A stretch of 64,000 nt of DNA from Capitulum mitella (GCA_030062745.1 CP099854.1:13836153-13900152); one strand, 5' to 3'. Positions 23,896 through 37,179 are shown, counted from the first letter of the stretch. Notes: generated by a model from the letters alone, not told the origin. Numbers and translations: made by a program.

Positions 23896-25635
23896 GGCTA
23901 CTGTAGGTCGATTTGGCACCTCACCCAAAATGGCTATTTGACCTAGCCAGTAGTTAAAATGGGCTTAGAGAAAGGCCTTAGTATGCTAGAAACAAGATAA
24001 AAACCATTGCATAACATTTATACATCAGTGGTGATGAAATGGAGCACATTGACCCGAGAAGTGGCAAACGACTGCCCTAGTACGGTGATAATGAATAAAC
24101 ACAAAAAGTGTGAGGCAGGTGAAACATGAAGAAGGCTTACTGTGGACGAATATCAAGGTGGTATGTTGCACGTTGTAGGCCAAATAAAGTCATGCCTCCT
24201 AAGCTGGCAGCTTTGAATCATTGGTTTCGAAATAGTAATCTCAACAGTCATGACGAAAAGCGGAGATTTATTACTTCGACATAGTTATAAATATGTAAAA
24301 AGGAGATCTTCATGTGGTCAAAGGGGGTACAAAGACATAAACAAAATGGTTTTCGATTAAGATTTGCTATTTTAGCCCTAATCTCCTGCCCTGTAGACAG
24401 TTTAAGAAGATAAGCCTCTTTCCACCAAGTTTCGCAAGTTCTCGGGCCACAAAAGGCCCTATAAGGTCTCAAATATCGATCTGTTTGGCGACAATATTCA
24501 CGACTGACTGGCAGACCACACGCAACGGCAGATGGTGGGCGGGCAGCCGGCCAAAGCTTTCAACATATTGTGACCTGACATGATCTTGGGTGTCCCTGGT
24601 GCAACGTTTGCCCTGCAGCACTACTAGGGACCTTCGTGAGAATATTCATCACAAGTTTAACGACTCGAACTTTGAAAACAGAAGCGTCACCGTGGAATCA
24701 CCGTGAGATGATTTTCAAACTCTGTCATTCACCGGATACCGGCCGATAGGAACTTAGACTTCAAGAAAAAATGGCGTCTCAAAACCTGAGGAAACGGATT
24801 TACTCCCCCACTACACGTGTTAACGCAGTAACACAACCTGAGACTGAACGTCAACATCTCACGCAAGTTAATGTTTCTTAGAACTCTCTTTTGTTATTGC
24901 TGAGGCACTGAAACTTAAAAGCAGCTTGCATCGTCTCTTCCGAAATGATCTGCGTGGATTTCGCGGAGGGTTTCTTGTATCCATTGCATTATAATCACTT
25001 GGCTGTTTTATTTTGCTTTGATAATACGGGCGCTATATACGTTTGCATTGGCGTTTGTGATCCCTAACACCTAAAAATGTATTACGGCAGAAATTATGAG
25101 CAATGCTCCTTTGTAATCTTCTTTCTGCAGCCCCCACTTTACTGTTCTTTCCGTCTTCGTTTTCTTTTCTGGAATCACCTAGGGACTCAGTTCAAATCAA
25201 TTCACTGCATATGTTTGAGAGATGCAGTCTCCGAAATCACGAGCGCGTTGAAAATCATTTTGATTAGCTTGATCAGAACCGATAACTTGGCGGTTATCCT
25301 GCGACGAATTCTGAATTGCAATGGAGAAATAATTATTGTATGAGTTGTGCCGAGCAAGAGCCAGCCGCGCCAGCGGAAGACCCTCTGAGGGCACTATGCA
25401 CAGTATTTGAAACACGCGACCGAACTGAACCGCACAGCCACTTTCCTCCGCCAATCAGTGACCGAACCTCCGGCGAAATAAATCCGCTAAGATACCCAAT
25501 CTCGCTCAAAGCGCGTGCGAGGGGATCGCTGATCGAGGCTATTCCCGGCCTTCTTTTAAGTGGACATTGATTAATGTCGTAGTTTCAGAGCGTTGTGAGG
25601 TCCTGTAGTGGAACGTGATATAAATAAATGTATAC

Positions 25636-25637
<2 letters not shown>
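23896..25637. other. Region without recognisable gene
   Basis: Nothing recognised. The frame at 24248-24472 (minus) and those at 25077-25570 show no domain. Confidence 0.4.
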
Positions 25638-25683
<46 letters not shown>

Positions 25684-25705
25684 GTATATATATACATATA
25701 TATAT
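25638..25705. repeat. (TA)n microsatellite with ACATA interruptions
   Basis: About 68 bases of alternating TA broken by periodic C or G substitutions. Confidence 0.97.
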
Positions 25706-26089
25706 TGTGCACTTCGGCAGTATTTCTTCAATTCAGCATTTTTAGTTAAAAGCCACTGCAGTCTCTGCGTTTGTCAGTCTTTTGGCACATCTTCAAGTTC
25801 TTGAGCTGTTTGTTCTTTTTGGTGAATTGCTCAGAGGAGAAACTGACTTGGCAAAAGCATTCATGCATGAAAGTTCAAATCATTAGCGTTTTAAAAACAT
25901 TGCTCATCTCCAGACTGTTCCTTGTGTACTTTTACTAGTACTATTATTTAGAAACTGTATTAACTAAAAACATGCGAATGCCACCGCTGATAGGAGGACT
26001 TGCCGATGATCACGGGCAGCGGACAGATGTACCTTCACTGCCGCCTGAAGGGCGCGCCACTCAGATCACGAATGTGTGATGGTAGTAAA

Positions 26090-26400
26090 TTCATCTGACG
26101 TGGAGCCCTGTGCACAAAGCCACGCTTCCCGCCTCAATGCGTATACCGGGCACGTATAACAGACCGTTCTGCCCCGTGGGACGGACGTGGTCAGGGTAGT
26201 TTCGGTTTGCGCAGATCAGACGGGTGATGCACTCGGGTTGACCAGCGGTTAGGATTTTGTCAAGACGGCAAAGGGACTGGTATTGGAAGAGCTGAGGTGA
26301 GTCAAGCCACCCCAGGGTGTCTCGCACACCCGACATGTGGTCGAATTTGCGCTTGCCCGAGATGACTCGGGCCTCAAAATTCACAGACGTCGTTGGAACG
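26090..26400 (-). pseudogene. Fragment of a non-LTR retrotransposon ORF2, C-terminal region
   Basis: The minus-strand frame contains NFEARVISGKRKFDHMS followed by LGWL and, further on, VPGIRIEAGSVALCTG. This matches the pattern after the reverse-transcriptase domain of many non-LTR ORF2 proteins (NFAARVISG.RKYDH.., then LGWL), which end in a similar IRTEAG stretch. No reverse-transcriptase motifs lie on the 5' side (higher coordinates), as expected for an internal fragment. It is unrelated in position to the element at 4130-8223, whose matching part falls in the gap. Confidence 0.65.
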
Positions 26401-28457
26401 TGGGTCAGGGGCTACGCTATCCCTAGCATTGCTTTGTCTGGCCTGTTACGGCGAGGTGCCCAGTTATTCAGGCTTCGATATAACGCTGCCTTGTGCTGTG
26501 GCGAGCCTGCTATAAGGAAAGTGGGGAACCCATCTGAGCGGTGTTTGGCTTACTTGGAGAAACGCTGCACGTGCTGGTGCTGCTCAGTTGGTGAACAGTT
26601 ATTTGCGGTCAGCGCGAAGCCTTACAAGTGAAACTCGAAACTTTTGAGGGATGCAGGTTACTTTTTCGATGTAAGATGTGTAGGGTAAGATATTTCCTCG
26701 AGCCTTCTTTTTCCTTCCACCTATATTTACTCTGTTCTGCTAAGCTGCTCCGTCTCTGAAGAATCTTCGCCTTTCCTGACTGTTTCCAGTGCTCTGACGG
26801 CTTCGGCCACTAAATCCACCAATAAAGAAATGCTCATGGCCCAAGCATGGCCATGAGAACAACAGCATAGCACTTTTAGTCGGGACTTCAAATCATAAAA
26901 ACCCGTTCCAAGTGACTGCGAAGCTAACTGCCGTCTACTGTACTTTCCTAGATGTCTGCATGTTTACAGTTATGCACATAAGAATCTACCTCCACCTGCT
27001 GTTTGTAGCCGTATGGGAAGTGATGATGCTTACAGTCTGAGGACTCTCGGCCAGATCAAAATCACGTGCTCTCTCTAGTCATAGAGATGTGCCCGTGTGC
27101 TCCTAATGCTGCAGCCAAATAAACGATTTTACATTTCATTCTTGACATGGGTCTCGTGTAAAATGAACGCTACATAAACGAACATTTTTTCTATTTTTCG
27201 CTCGAAAACATAATATATGTAGCAGGTATCAAGTACAGCCGTATATTCGTCCGTAAATTTCGTAATAAGAGTTCACTTGCACTAGTGTTCACTTCACACG
27301 ACGGCACAAACATGCAAGTCTTTTGACAACACTGTGTTCTGATCCCGGAACAGGATGTGACGAATGGTTTTTAGTACAATCCAAAGTTCAGAATGCAAGC
27401 AACCGGGCATCAAATCCATTTAATGGCTCTTTGGCGTTTTCGTTTTTCCGTTGTTTTATGTTTCCTGTTTTTTCTTTGAATGCTTGTGGTGCCTCTTTTT
27501 CCTCAGACAGGGGCAAATAGCGCGACAACATTTTCTCATGAGCCTCTTAGGTGTCATTTTTTTCTTCTTTTTGTGCTTCCCTTTGCCTGATTTCCCCTGC
27601 TTTTCCCCATCGGATGGGGTTTCCGGCGTCTTCTTGGAGTCTCCCATCCTCTGGTGGCAACAAATTACTTGTCTTCAACCATTATGATTACCAACGGGGA
27701 TATTATAAAATCACATCAAGCTTAGGTGTTAGGACAAATCACAAGTTCAAAGGAATGGTATTGGTATGTGTAAAGTCGACGGAACCTGGACACAAATAGG
27801 CGAAGATTTTCCTTATCAAGTGATTGTAACTAAGGGTTTCTCAAAACATGATTTAGTCGAGTGCATCAATTGCGAAGATTTTGTTTGTTTTCCGTTGCAT
27901 TTCTGGGAAATATCTCGTGGTATTCATGAAGCAGTACCTCGTCATGCGTTTCAGGTTGAAAGTTTTTTAATGCTGCCCATTTCTTGACAGGCCACTGGTC
28001 CCAATGACGAAGACGTGCTAACGTGTTCTGAAATATATGGGTCTTTTTAACAGAAAACAATCATTTTTACTCACATGCTCTCCAAGAAAATCCTAGTCAA
28101 CAGTCTAACAAAAATACCATTGCGGAAACCTACTGCTTACTTCTAATACAACCGGACTGAATGGAAATGGGAACAGCTGCACTCTTATTCTGCTCTCAAG
28201 ACATATCTTCTGTCGATAAACTAAAATTTCTTCGAGAATCAAAATCATTCTGAGAAAACAGCAAGTCCAGAACAATAATTATCATATACGGACGCATCTG
28301 GATGGCTTAATATCATGGAACACGGACACAGATCAAAACCAAAGGAATTTTATCACGAAGGAAAAAACATTAAGCCTCTCCATTGTTGAATATGTTCCTG
28401 CCTGTCGTGGTTGCCAGTCCAGGGCTTGCTGTATCGAAATGAACCCGACATAACAGC
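26401..28457. other. Region without recognisable gene
   Basis: Short frames only. The Lys-rich frame at 27456-27647 (minus) is compositional, caused by T-runs on the plus strand. Confidence 0.4.
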
Positions 28458-28999
28458 TTGAATAAAATGTCAAAGCATACCCTCGGTTTCAACTGGTTCG
28501 ATCGCGAGCCGGAAACGCATCGTTCACTGCAGGAGGCGGCAACGGAAACTCGCCACACAGAGCGGCGGCAGGGCCCCCACCGAGCGTGGCCACACCAGGA
28601 GCAGCAGGCAGCGGCTCCGACGTCCCGTCGCCCAGGGACGCGGCCGCAGATGCCCCACGCTCGCCACACGTCCCGGGGCGGCCGCCACCGGCCACAGCGG
28701 GCGGAGGACCAGACGGCGCCCAGCGCGGCACAGCCGCTCAGAGCGCGCCCTCGCCCGCTGCAGGGGGCGGGTGACCAGACGAGGCAGGTGCCGGCTCTGA
28801 CGGATGCTGAGCATGCCGGTTGAGCAGACTAGCGCCGGCCTGAACCGGCGGCGGAACAGCAGCCAGGTAGAGCAGCGGCGCCGCGGCCCCGCAGGACGAG
28901 CTCCCGTCGGTCACAGCGGACGGACGCGGCGCTGGTCCACAACAGAGCCCACAGGCGCGGCGCCAGGCGCGGTCAGCCGGTCTGAACTGGCCGCGCCAG
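28458..28999. other. GC-rich block at the 3' side of a decayed gag
   Basis: Very GC- and CpG-rich, with frames open on both strands that encode mostly Ala, Pro, Gly and Arg. It directly follows the minus-strand gag zinc knuckles and may be the low-complexity tail of that gag. A host CpG-rich promoter is an alternative. No domain recognised. Confidence 0.35.
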
Positions 29000-29850
29000 C
29001 AGGAAATGTGCGAATCCACGAGCTTAATGGCTGGGCTGATGGCACTCGAAACAGAACGCCGTCCTGTTATTGTGCTTGTCGTCAGTCTGAGATGGGAGAT
29101 CAACTTCTCTTTGACGGCAGTCCTTGAGCCAATGACCGCAAAGTCCACACTCCGGACAAGGTTCAGGAGGGGTTTGCTGGAAGCTTGTTGGCTTAACCGA
29201 AAACTTTGATACTTCCTTCTCCAGGGCGCTTAGCACAGAGGTAAGTTTTTCAAAGTCCTCCTTCATTTGTGCGTATGCCTCCATGCCAGCACCTTGCGGG
29301 GGATCCTGTACCTGACAGAGCAAGGCAGGGGCCATCACCTGCTCCAGCTGCAGTGCTCTCCTAACCAGCTGTCGGCAGGCTGGTTAGGCCTCCTCGCTGA
29401 ACCCCAACAACAACTGAACGCGGATGGCCGCGTCTTCAACATTAATAAAGTGTGACCGGCACAGGCTCTCAACTGTTTGTCAGAGAAAGGGGATACGCCT
29501 TGCTACCCCAACTCCTCACGGCCTCACTGTGCTCCACCATGCTCTTAACCATCTGCCTCTTGCGTGCTGCAAAAAACAACGCATAATCTGTTTCCAATGC
29601 CTGTGCATCATACTCTCTGCGATGTGAAACTTCAGTTGGTCAATGGTATTCTGTTCATCACCAGGAAGACGCCGAAAAAAAGCAAAAGTAATCCCAGTGA
29701 GGCAAGCAGGCAATTGCAGAAGCTGGAGAGCAGGCGACCATGGATTAGGTTTAGCAACCACCTCAAAATGACCGGTCAGCAACCACCTGAACCGGTCAGC
29801 ATCTCCCAGTCCATGAAGGCGATCGAGCTTCACCGGCTACGCTGCACTGG
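29000..29850 (-). pseudogene. Broken gag of an LTR retrotransposon (Ty3-like)
   Basis: The minus-strand frames at 29833-29516 and 29338-29024 are successive pieces of one gag. The first has a capsid-like stretch with ADRFRWLLTGHFE and LQLLQLPACLTGITF, followed by AFFRRLPGDEQNTIDQLK. The second has a helical, heptad-like part (DFEKLTSVLSALEKEV) and a zinc knuckle CPECGLCGHWLKDC that fits CX2CX4HX4C exactly. A second knuckle starts CFECHQPSH and then meets a stop. Stops and frame changes also break the linker near 29400. The 5' LTR and primer-binding site lie in the right place upstream (30004-30453). No pol was found, so the element is truncated. Confidence 0.7.
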
Positions 29851-30003
29851 TCATTGGCATGATTGGCTTCGAGTCTTCATGCAGGGTCATCCTTGGCAAA
29901 TATGTCCCTGCCTGATTGCAGTGAAGATGGAGCTGCATGAAGTGAAGCGCCTCCGCTTGTCGGGCCAGCTATCCTTGGTGTGGATTGCCGCTGGGTCGAA
30001 CAG

Positions 30004-30014
30004 CGCTGCCACCA
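30004..30014 (-). other. Primer-binding site for tRNA-Leu
   Basis: On the minus strand TGGTGGCAGCG complements the 3' end CGCTGCCACCA of animal tRNA-Leu (AAG type) and lies one base inside the putative LTR end (..GTTACA). A primer-binding site directly after an LTR, followed by gag, is the standard LTR-retrotransposon order. Confidence 0.6.
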
Positions 30015-30015
30015 A

Positions 30016-30453
30016 TGTAACACTCGTGTCCCTCATAATCATGCATTATTGCTCGGCCCAGTCACATCTGTAACGGAATACATGCGCACGTCACAATATA
30101 TACATTTTACACGTGAATAAAAAAGTGAATCGAGGAAAATGCAGATTAAAACACCAGTAGCGAATCCCTCGTCAGGAAGCACATACGGCAACGCACTTGC
30201 TCTCACCACCTCTGCTCTTCGGACACGGTTTTCCGGTTACTAGCATTGCACCCCAATGACGCCTCGCGGTACTCCGCATCTGATTTCGCGGACAGGCTAA
30301 CTGAATCCTTATTTACTTTTTGCTGGCCGGTGTCAACTTTAACGTTCCGCACGTGCGACAGTAGTAACGTTAGTGTGTGAAGGCGTACAACGCATAAGAA
30401 ACAAACAACTTTTTGCTCCATACCACACGTTGTTTATCGCGCGACACCTCACA
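30016..30453 (-). mobile_element. Putative 5' LTR
   Basis: On the minus strand it runs from TGTGAGGTGTCG (30453) to GAGTGTTACA (30016), giving the usual TG...CA ends with a short inverted match. The inner end is firmly placed by the primer-binding site. The outer end is a best guess, because no second LTR exists in the window for comparison. Confidence 0.45.
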
Positions 30454-31284
30454 TATTGATATGCATTTTCCCAGGAAGATCATTTAACTTGACTTACTCC
30501 ATTCCTCATTATACTGGTGTGCAGTTAAAGCCACCTGCAATTTTGATCATGCGTTCGAGGATGAAGCCCGAGTACATAAAGACTGATTATCTAGTCTTTG
30601 GTCGTCTGTTGTAACTAGCAAAACACAAAAAAAAACGCTAGACATCGAATGCCTTTCTCTGGTATCTGGACTTTTTGCCCCGCACTAACGATGCAAGGGA
30701 AAGTGGAATGATAATCATATCGTTTGCCTACCGCCTGTTAGAGGTAGGAGTACGAATTGATCCGTTACGTAATAACGAACTTGGTCCGTATTGAGCGTTA
30801 CGAGACGAGGAGCTGGAGGAAATAATCTTTCATGGCAAACCACTCAATGGCAAATCAACGGCCCCATCCGTCGTAACTCGTTGCGCTTGTGTGAGTCTGT
30901 GTGATTCTGATGTGATTCTGCCCGAGGTACGCCACCGTCCTGTTTGGCTCTGTCCTCCGCTCGCCGTTTCCGGCTGGATCTGCCCGGCTCCGGCCGCTCG
31001 GCCCGTCCGGACAGAGCTGTCCGGTGGCAGCTCGGACGCCGGCCCGGCCTGCAGTCACGTGGTCCGGCCAGGTCTGGCCGACAGGCCTCACGGGCGACGC
31101 TATGGCGGCTGATGGGCCGGACTGGCCTTCAGCAGGTGGGACACACAGACTGGCTCAGTGTCGGACCGGTGGATGTGGTTTGACATCCGGTGTGAGGCCG
31201 TTCGGTGACCGTCGCTGTTTGCCCTGCTTCTGTTTCTTTTTTGTGCTTCTATTTGTTTCCTTTTGTTCGCTCTTAAGCGTTGTT
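30454..31284. other. Region without recognisable gene; CpG-rich at 30930-31120
   Basis: The CpG-rich block has repeated 'gccgg' and 'tccgg' words and frames on both strands without a domain. It might be a promoter or a decayed repeat. Confidence 0.35.
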
Positions 31285-31321
31285 CAGCCATGCGATGGAT
31301 GTTTGGCCCATCGCATGGCTG
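31285..31321. other. Perfect 14-bp inverted repeat (hairpin)
   Basis: CAGCCATGCGATGG (31285-31298) and its exact inverse CCATCGCATGGCTG (31308-31321) are separated by nine bases. A T-rich tract (about 31340-31376) follows. It could be a cruciform or RNA hairpin; function unknown. Confidence 0.9.
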
Positions 31322-33491
31322 GGCCCATAACGAACTATTATTTTTATTTTTTTATTTTTTTTTACTGTTTTTTTCTGATCCTCTCCTGCCACAATGGTGT
31401 CTTCTACCGAACGACTAATTAATAACCTAGCTTTTAACCACTGGACTAGCTCACTTCCCCTTTAACGTTCCCTCACAGTCAGTATAGCCACGTCTGACTA
31501 ACTGTCCCTTGTTTGTACGAACTTTTGTTATAAATCGGACATTGGAATGTATTACCGAAGAACCCGGACCGGCAAGACACCATAAGCTTGACATTTATTT
31601 CTGACCACAGCGGAAACTTGTGTGGGTCGCTCCGTGCCCCTCTCCCCCTCTCCTGTCCTTCCCCGACCACCCAAAGGTGGGTTCCGGTGTCTTCATCGGG
31701 GGGGGGGGGAGAAAGGACAAGGACAGGGCGACAACAGCCAGGTAAAAGAGGGAACTGGCCGCTCCAGGGCGTGGCCATCTAGGCGCGCAGCGAATGCCGC
31801 AACTTTGGGAAACTGATGTTACTGCTGCAGCCAGATGCCTAAAATCCTAACCGACATTAAAAGAATCAACAGCGCTGACCATCGTGAACACAAGTGTAAG
31901 GACATTAAAAAGATGGAGAGTATTGTCCAGTTCTGAAGCGATTGTTTCGTGTAGAACCATGTAGAACTCATGTTAAGCAGTGACGAAGAATGGGTAACCA
32001 TGACCACGCTTTTCCCCCAGAACCTTGTGCAACCAACTTCATTGTAACCTTGGTAACCCTAGGGCGTACTTTATGTTTAACCGGGATGAACAAAAAACGG
32101 AACACTCGGCAAAACAAGACTTTCCGTTTGCCGAAAAAGCGCGCTGAGGCAAACAGGTGGCACATGGTCATCGTGCGCCCGCTGTCCTAATTAATATTTG
32201 GCCAGCACCACCCCGCTGCCTGCGACAGCCTGAGGGAGGGCTCCAGTCGATTCCCCCACGTCCTGTGGACTAAGAATCTGGTTTAAATCATTCCAACGGT
32301 TATCAATAGGGCGTGCCTTTCTTATTTCAGGATGAGCAACTTGACTTCTTCTGTTGGTCTGTGACGCCAGAGATCACGAAAATGTCGTAATCTATGATCG
32401 AAAAATTTGCCATGTTTTTCAGATCTAGCAAGTGTATCACTTTAGCGCCAACTTTGGAATTTTCATAAAACGAATGATCACAGTTTGACGTTTCTGGTAT
32501 GACGATAAAGTGCAGTAAAAGTTTTTCCCAGAGTAGCCTGGAAGGTTTTGAAATTTTCGTTTGTGAAGTTATGGTCATGTGTGACGCAGTGATGGCCAAA
32601 CGCCAACAATGCTGCCATACTCTTGACCGCTCTTTCCCACTAAATTTCGGTTCTGCTCCCATCTCCTTGTGCTGATTAAGTCTAAGGCTACATGGACATC
32701 GTGCGACACCATCCTCACGTGTCGTGTTGGTAATGGTTTGACCTACAGTAACACCCTTTGTCGGGCACGTCACGCCAGCGCCCGGCGTCAGCCGGCCCGG
32801 CTGGCGACCTCCGGCAGATCGCTCCTAACGTCTGATTTATATCGGATCATAGGCAATACAGTTTTTTTGTCAGATTGGTGTCAGACTGGTGCTTGGTTCT
32901 GGTATCTTGAAATGTAGAATTTAAGAGGAATGTTATGGTCGGGAAGCATTAATGACCTATGACTGCGATGGATCTTAGTTGTGAGACAGCTTTCAACTTG
33001 GCGTATTTGAGCCATAAACTTGTTAGCCGCTAAATCTGATCATCGAAATAACACAGAACTTACACCGCTTGATTTCTTCTGCAATTCTTTACAAGAGCGT
33101 TAAATTCTCTTAAGAACGTCGTACGTTTTGCTATGACCTTCTTGAAGGCATGGCTACATTGCTGAGAAATCTCACTACGCAGCGGTCAACGCTCGTGACC
33201 ATGAACGCTCGACATTACAGCATTACTTTGCGCCAAAGTTCGGTAAAACTCAGAGAAAAGGATTTTTTGGAGCGATATGTAAAATGACCAAATGACAGGC
33301 AATGAAAGCTTGGTGGTCTCATCCTGCACCGTTTGAAAACAATCAACAGATATTGGAGGGGGTTGTTATTTTTACCCCTCAGGCGGTGACAGCTGAGGTT
33401 TTTACGTGCCTTACTTGATGCCGTGGACCCAGCCTGCTTTTCGTCTATATTGGCAATCGGTTGGAAGAACCGGAAACCGTTGTGAAAACCT
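31322..33491. other. Region without recognisable gene
   Basis: A 148-codon minus-strand frame (32773-32327) has ordinary amino-acid composition, but I recognise no domain, and it could be a fragment of an unidentified element. Other frames are short. Confidence 0.35.
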
Positions 33492-33551
33492 TGATGTATT
33501 TGAGTACAGGTACAACTCGTCCTGATGTATTTCAGTACAGGTACAACTCGT
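33492..33551. repeat. Two-copy tandem repeat, 31-bp unit
   Basis: TGATGTATTTGAGTACAGG... at 33492 recurs at 33523 with one G-to-C change and runs to about 33551. Confidence 0.92.
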
Positions 33552-36500
33552 TTTTTCGGGAGAGGAAAACCGAGGAAAGGGAAGGGAAAGGGTCCTAAGT
33601 CGTACGACGTCACAGAGGGCCACATATGTTGGTGCGTCAGTTGTATGTTACTCTAATGGAAGCCATTCTTTGGAGCGTTTTCGAAGACTGAGCTATTCTC
33701 GTAGAACTACCACAATGCAGGTTGCTATGCAGCATCACGCAGAGCTCTTTGCACCTATGACTACGGAACGTCGTCAGGACAAGGTTTCCGACAGTCAATG
33801 GTTGACTTTCATCTGACACTGAATGACCACTAATGACCTTAACCCTGCTGTGGGAATTTAAACGGCATCCCGGACATTTACGTTTGCATGCCTTGAATGA
33901 AACCTGCACTTTAACGGACCACTTCTGATGATTAACATTACGTAACACCCCTCCGGCACAGATCCCGGCCTGCAGCGGCACTGCCAGGGCGGCCGACGTG
34001 TGACGGCAGACAGAAATCGCCTTCGCCGCTCGGATGGTAGCCACGCCCGCCTCTCCGGTGCGCCCCCCTGGACGCGTCACTGCGGCGCACGGTCCCAGTG
34101 TTCGACCGGGAACGGCAGAGAACAGTGGTGGATAACTACGTCATCAGCTAACTACATCAGCCGCCGGCCACCAGGGGGCCCCCTGCAACCGCGCACTGAT
34201 GGATCACCCACGCCGAGATGGTACCAAGCGCGAGGAATGCGTCGCCGATTGTGGCAGGCAGTGCGGGACCTGTGATTAATCCAGAGCTGTTAGCAGCGAA
34301 GGGTTCCACGCCGTCGGCGTCGAGTGCGGCGTTGTTCGACATGTCTGGGTCCGACCGCCACCGGAGGGCGTCACTCGGACACATTCGTCCCTCATTTGGC
34401 GTTTTTCGTTGGCACTGCGTGTCTCGAATGCAGGCAAATAATGAGCAGATGATGAGGAATGATCATGGTTTTCATGTTGCGATGGCCAACGCATTTTAAC
34501 GTCTGATGTTGATTTCATACGCGGAAGCTAATCGGATAAGCTGACAGGGACGGCGACAGACTTTGAGGCAAGTCTTTCTACACAGCACTGTCCTGATCAG
34601 ATTCTTCGCAAATGGTTGCCTTCGGAGCTTTCCACCGCCACTAACGAGTACCGGCCATCGATTTTCGTTAAAATTCAGATTTGAATGGCGCAGACTGCGA
34701 CAGGAAAACCATCAGGTGCACGCATTTTGTAAAAGTATGGTTGCCGAACCAATCGTGATTTGGTTCCAGTATTCCAATGGTCCTGTTGCTCCGTTTACCA
34801 TCGAGAACGGCATCCATGAACTTGAATCAAAGCGAACATTCCACCATTCTGCAGTTGCTGTAACATGAAATATTGTTTTTTTGGACGGTTGCTTTTAACA
34901 GCGTCCATGTCCAGAAAGCCAACTTTCTGTACATTCTACGCGGATAAGGACGCTCTTAGGGCGATGGCAAATTAGTGACTTGTGTATTAGGCCAAACATT
35001 CCTAAATTTTTCCACCCTGGGACCGCATGTATAATAAGAGGCCAATTCCAGGTGGCACTCGCCCCCCCCCCCCCGCCGCCACCCACAAACGTCAGCTTGT
35101 GAGGAAGTAATCGTGCTTGCGTATTCTGTTCCTTACATTTACTAACCTTGTGGAACGCAGTGTGCCAAATCTAAAGCACAATATTCCAACAGAGCACCTT
35201 AAAAATATTTATAAGCGTCGCTGCCATCGCATTAGATGTATTCTTTCTCACCATCAAAAACCGTGCGGGACCCGAAACTGCGCAGCTTGGCGGTCTACGG
35301 GCTCAGAGCTGGCAGCTTTTCCGAACATCGCGTTAATTACACTGTGCGTGAATCACTGCGCACTAGTTTATGCTGCCGTATTTGCGGCAAGTTATTTGAT
35401 TATGAATTTTTGCTTTGCTTTGGCAACAGTCAATCATAGGCGTAGAAACAGGGCGGGGGGGGGCCGACCATGGCCCCCATTTAGGGGTAAATTTAACATT
35501 AGTGCTATGGGAAAAAACGTCTCTGCCCCCCCCCCTACTTTTCCAGATGTCCCTACGCTCCTGCAGTCATTTGTTGAACAAATTATGAATACGTGTATCG
35601 CGTACCTCTTCGGAATATCCTAGATACGCTACTTTTGATGATACGCCAGAAAACTAAATGAAGAAAGAGCGTAACTAACCAGTGGTACACTTACACGTGC
35701 GCCACATGTCAATGGACACAAACTTCTGGCAAATTACGCAAAATTATAGGGAGCAATGGGAACTCTCCGCGACATTCGCCGAAGGCCTGTCATGTTTCCC
35801 GCTGCAGGCAACGGTGTCCTAGGTTAAGAACCACTGGGCTAAGTCAGGAATTATATTATGTTAGTATTGCGATATTTGTGGCCTCCAGAGCCCTTATTTT
35901 GAAACGGAACACCGTGGAGCAGACTTATCGGAGTTAATCGTAAATGTCATGTAAAAGTTACGGTATGATTGAGAGGAAAGTTTGAAAAACAGATGGCAGC
36001 CTAAAAGGATTAATATATGATAATTAGACATTTAAGTTTCCCAGTATGATAAGTCCAGAAACCATTTCTTACGCCGATTAAACTTGACTTATTAAAGTTA
36101 TTCTGGCAGCGGAGCCGCCAACGTGGTAGGAATTCCGGGGGTCCTGCATTTTTCATGTTCTCGCGTTGACTGCTTTGTTCTTTACTGTGTGGAGCCAGGG
36201 TTTTGTACAAGATTTCAAAGCCAAATAAACAAGCAAGTTTTGCATGAAGCCGATTAATAGTTCTACGGTGTGGATAAAAGAGAATTTTCTTAATCGGTTC
36301 ATGGCTGTCTGCTTTTCAAGAACAGCATACGTTCAACCTGCTCAGGTCAGCTCAGACGAGGTGTTCGGAGTGCAAAATCGAGTCGCTGTGTAGATCCAGG
36401 TCGTCTGCGTGTGGTGTGCAGCTCAAAGAGAAAAGTCAGGAACGATAACCAAAAGCCAAGACTCCGCTGAGCAACAGGTATGTAATGAAATCCTTCATAG

Positions 36501-37179
36501 CTGATAGCGACGGGCAGCCCCGACTGGTACGGGCGCTGGGACCAGCGTCCAGGCCTGTACAAAGGCCGGCCTCCTTGGTACGCCCGCACTGCCGCGCTGT
36601 CGCCAGCAGAGCATTCTGTCATCCACAGCATTCGACACGTAACCGAACTGACCGTGAATAACAGTTCGACCTCGTTGCCGCTTTGGAAAACCTATCCGGC
36701 TCTACGAGGTTTATTCTGCATTACATCGCTGAGCTCCTGTCACCGTTTACCTTATTCTGTTTGCCCTCCTGAGCCGCCTGTCGCGGTCTCCCGGGTATCA
36801 CACAGCACGCCCTGGCGCCGGGATCGACAAACAGCACGCCGGGGGAAGATCACGAGTCCAGAACAGGACAGAACAGAACAGACCGCCAGAGCTATGCGCA
36901 AGAGATGTAGCACTGCCGCTTAGACAGAAAGATAAAATGGGCAAGGGGAATGGGGCAGCGTTCAGGACTCCGAGTGGAACGCCAGAGTCACCGCCTGGCT
37001 TACTACAAATTACTGATGCGTCCGGAGAAACACATAAGCTTCCACTTCGTGACGCAGTATGCAGGAAACGTTGGTATTTCTGCCACGGAGTCGGCACATT
37101 ATATAAGCCGTCGCCGGCAATATCGCTGGAAGTCGTCTGCCGATTGTGCTAAATGCGTCTCCTGAGAGCGCTATTAAAA
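33552..37179. other. Region without recognisable gene; several C/G homopolymers
   Basis: Poly-C and poly-G tracts occur at about 35060, 35452 and 35526, the last two around a 'cataggcgtagaaacagg' unit that resembles widespread low-copy animal repeats. CpG-rich patches lie at 33960-34130 and 36750-36900. No domain was recognised in any frame. Confidence 0.35.

Noticed and set aside
27456..27647. Lys-rich basic frame on the minus strand
   Set aside because: Result of T-runs on the plus strand; no nuclear-protein domain visible.
32327..32773. 148-codon minus-strand frame as a host exon
   Set aside because: No domain, no matching splice context and no repeat partner; left as unexplained sequence.
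33839..33880. TTAACCCTGCTGTGGG as another element tip
   Set aside because: No subterminal palindrome and no matching right end found.
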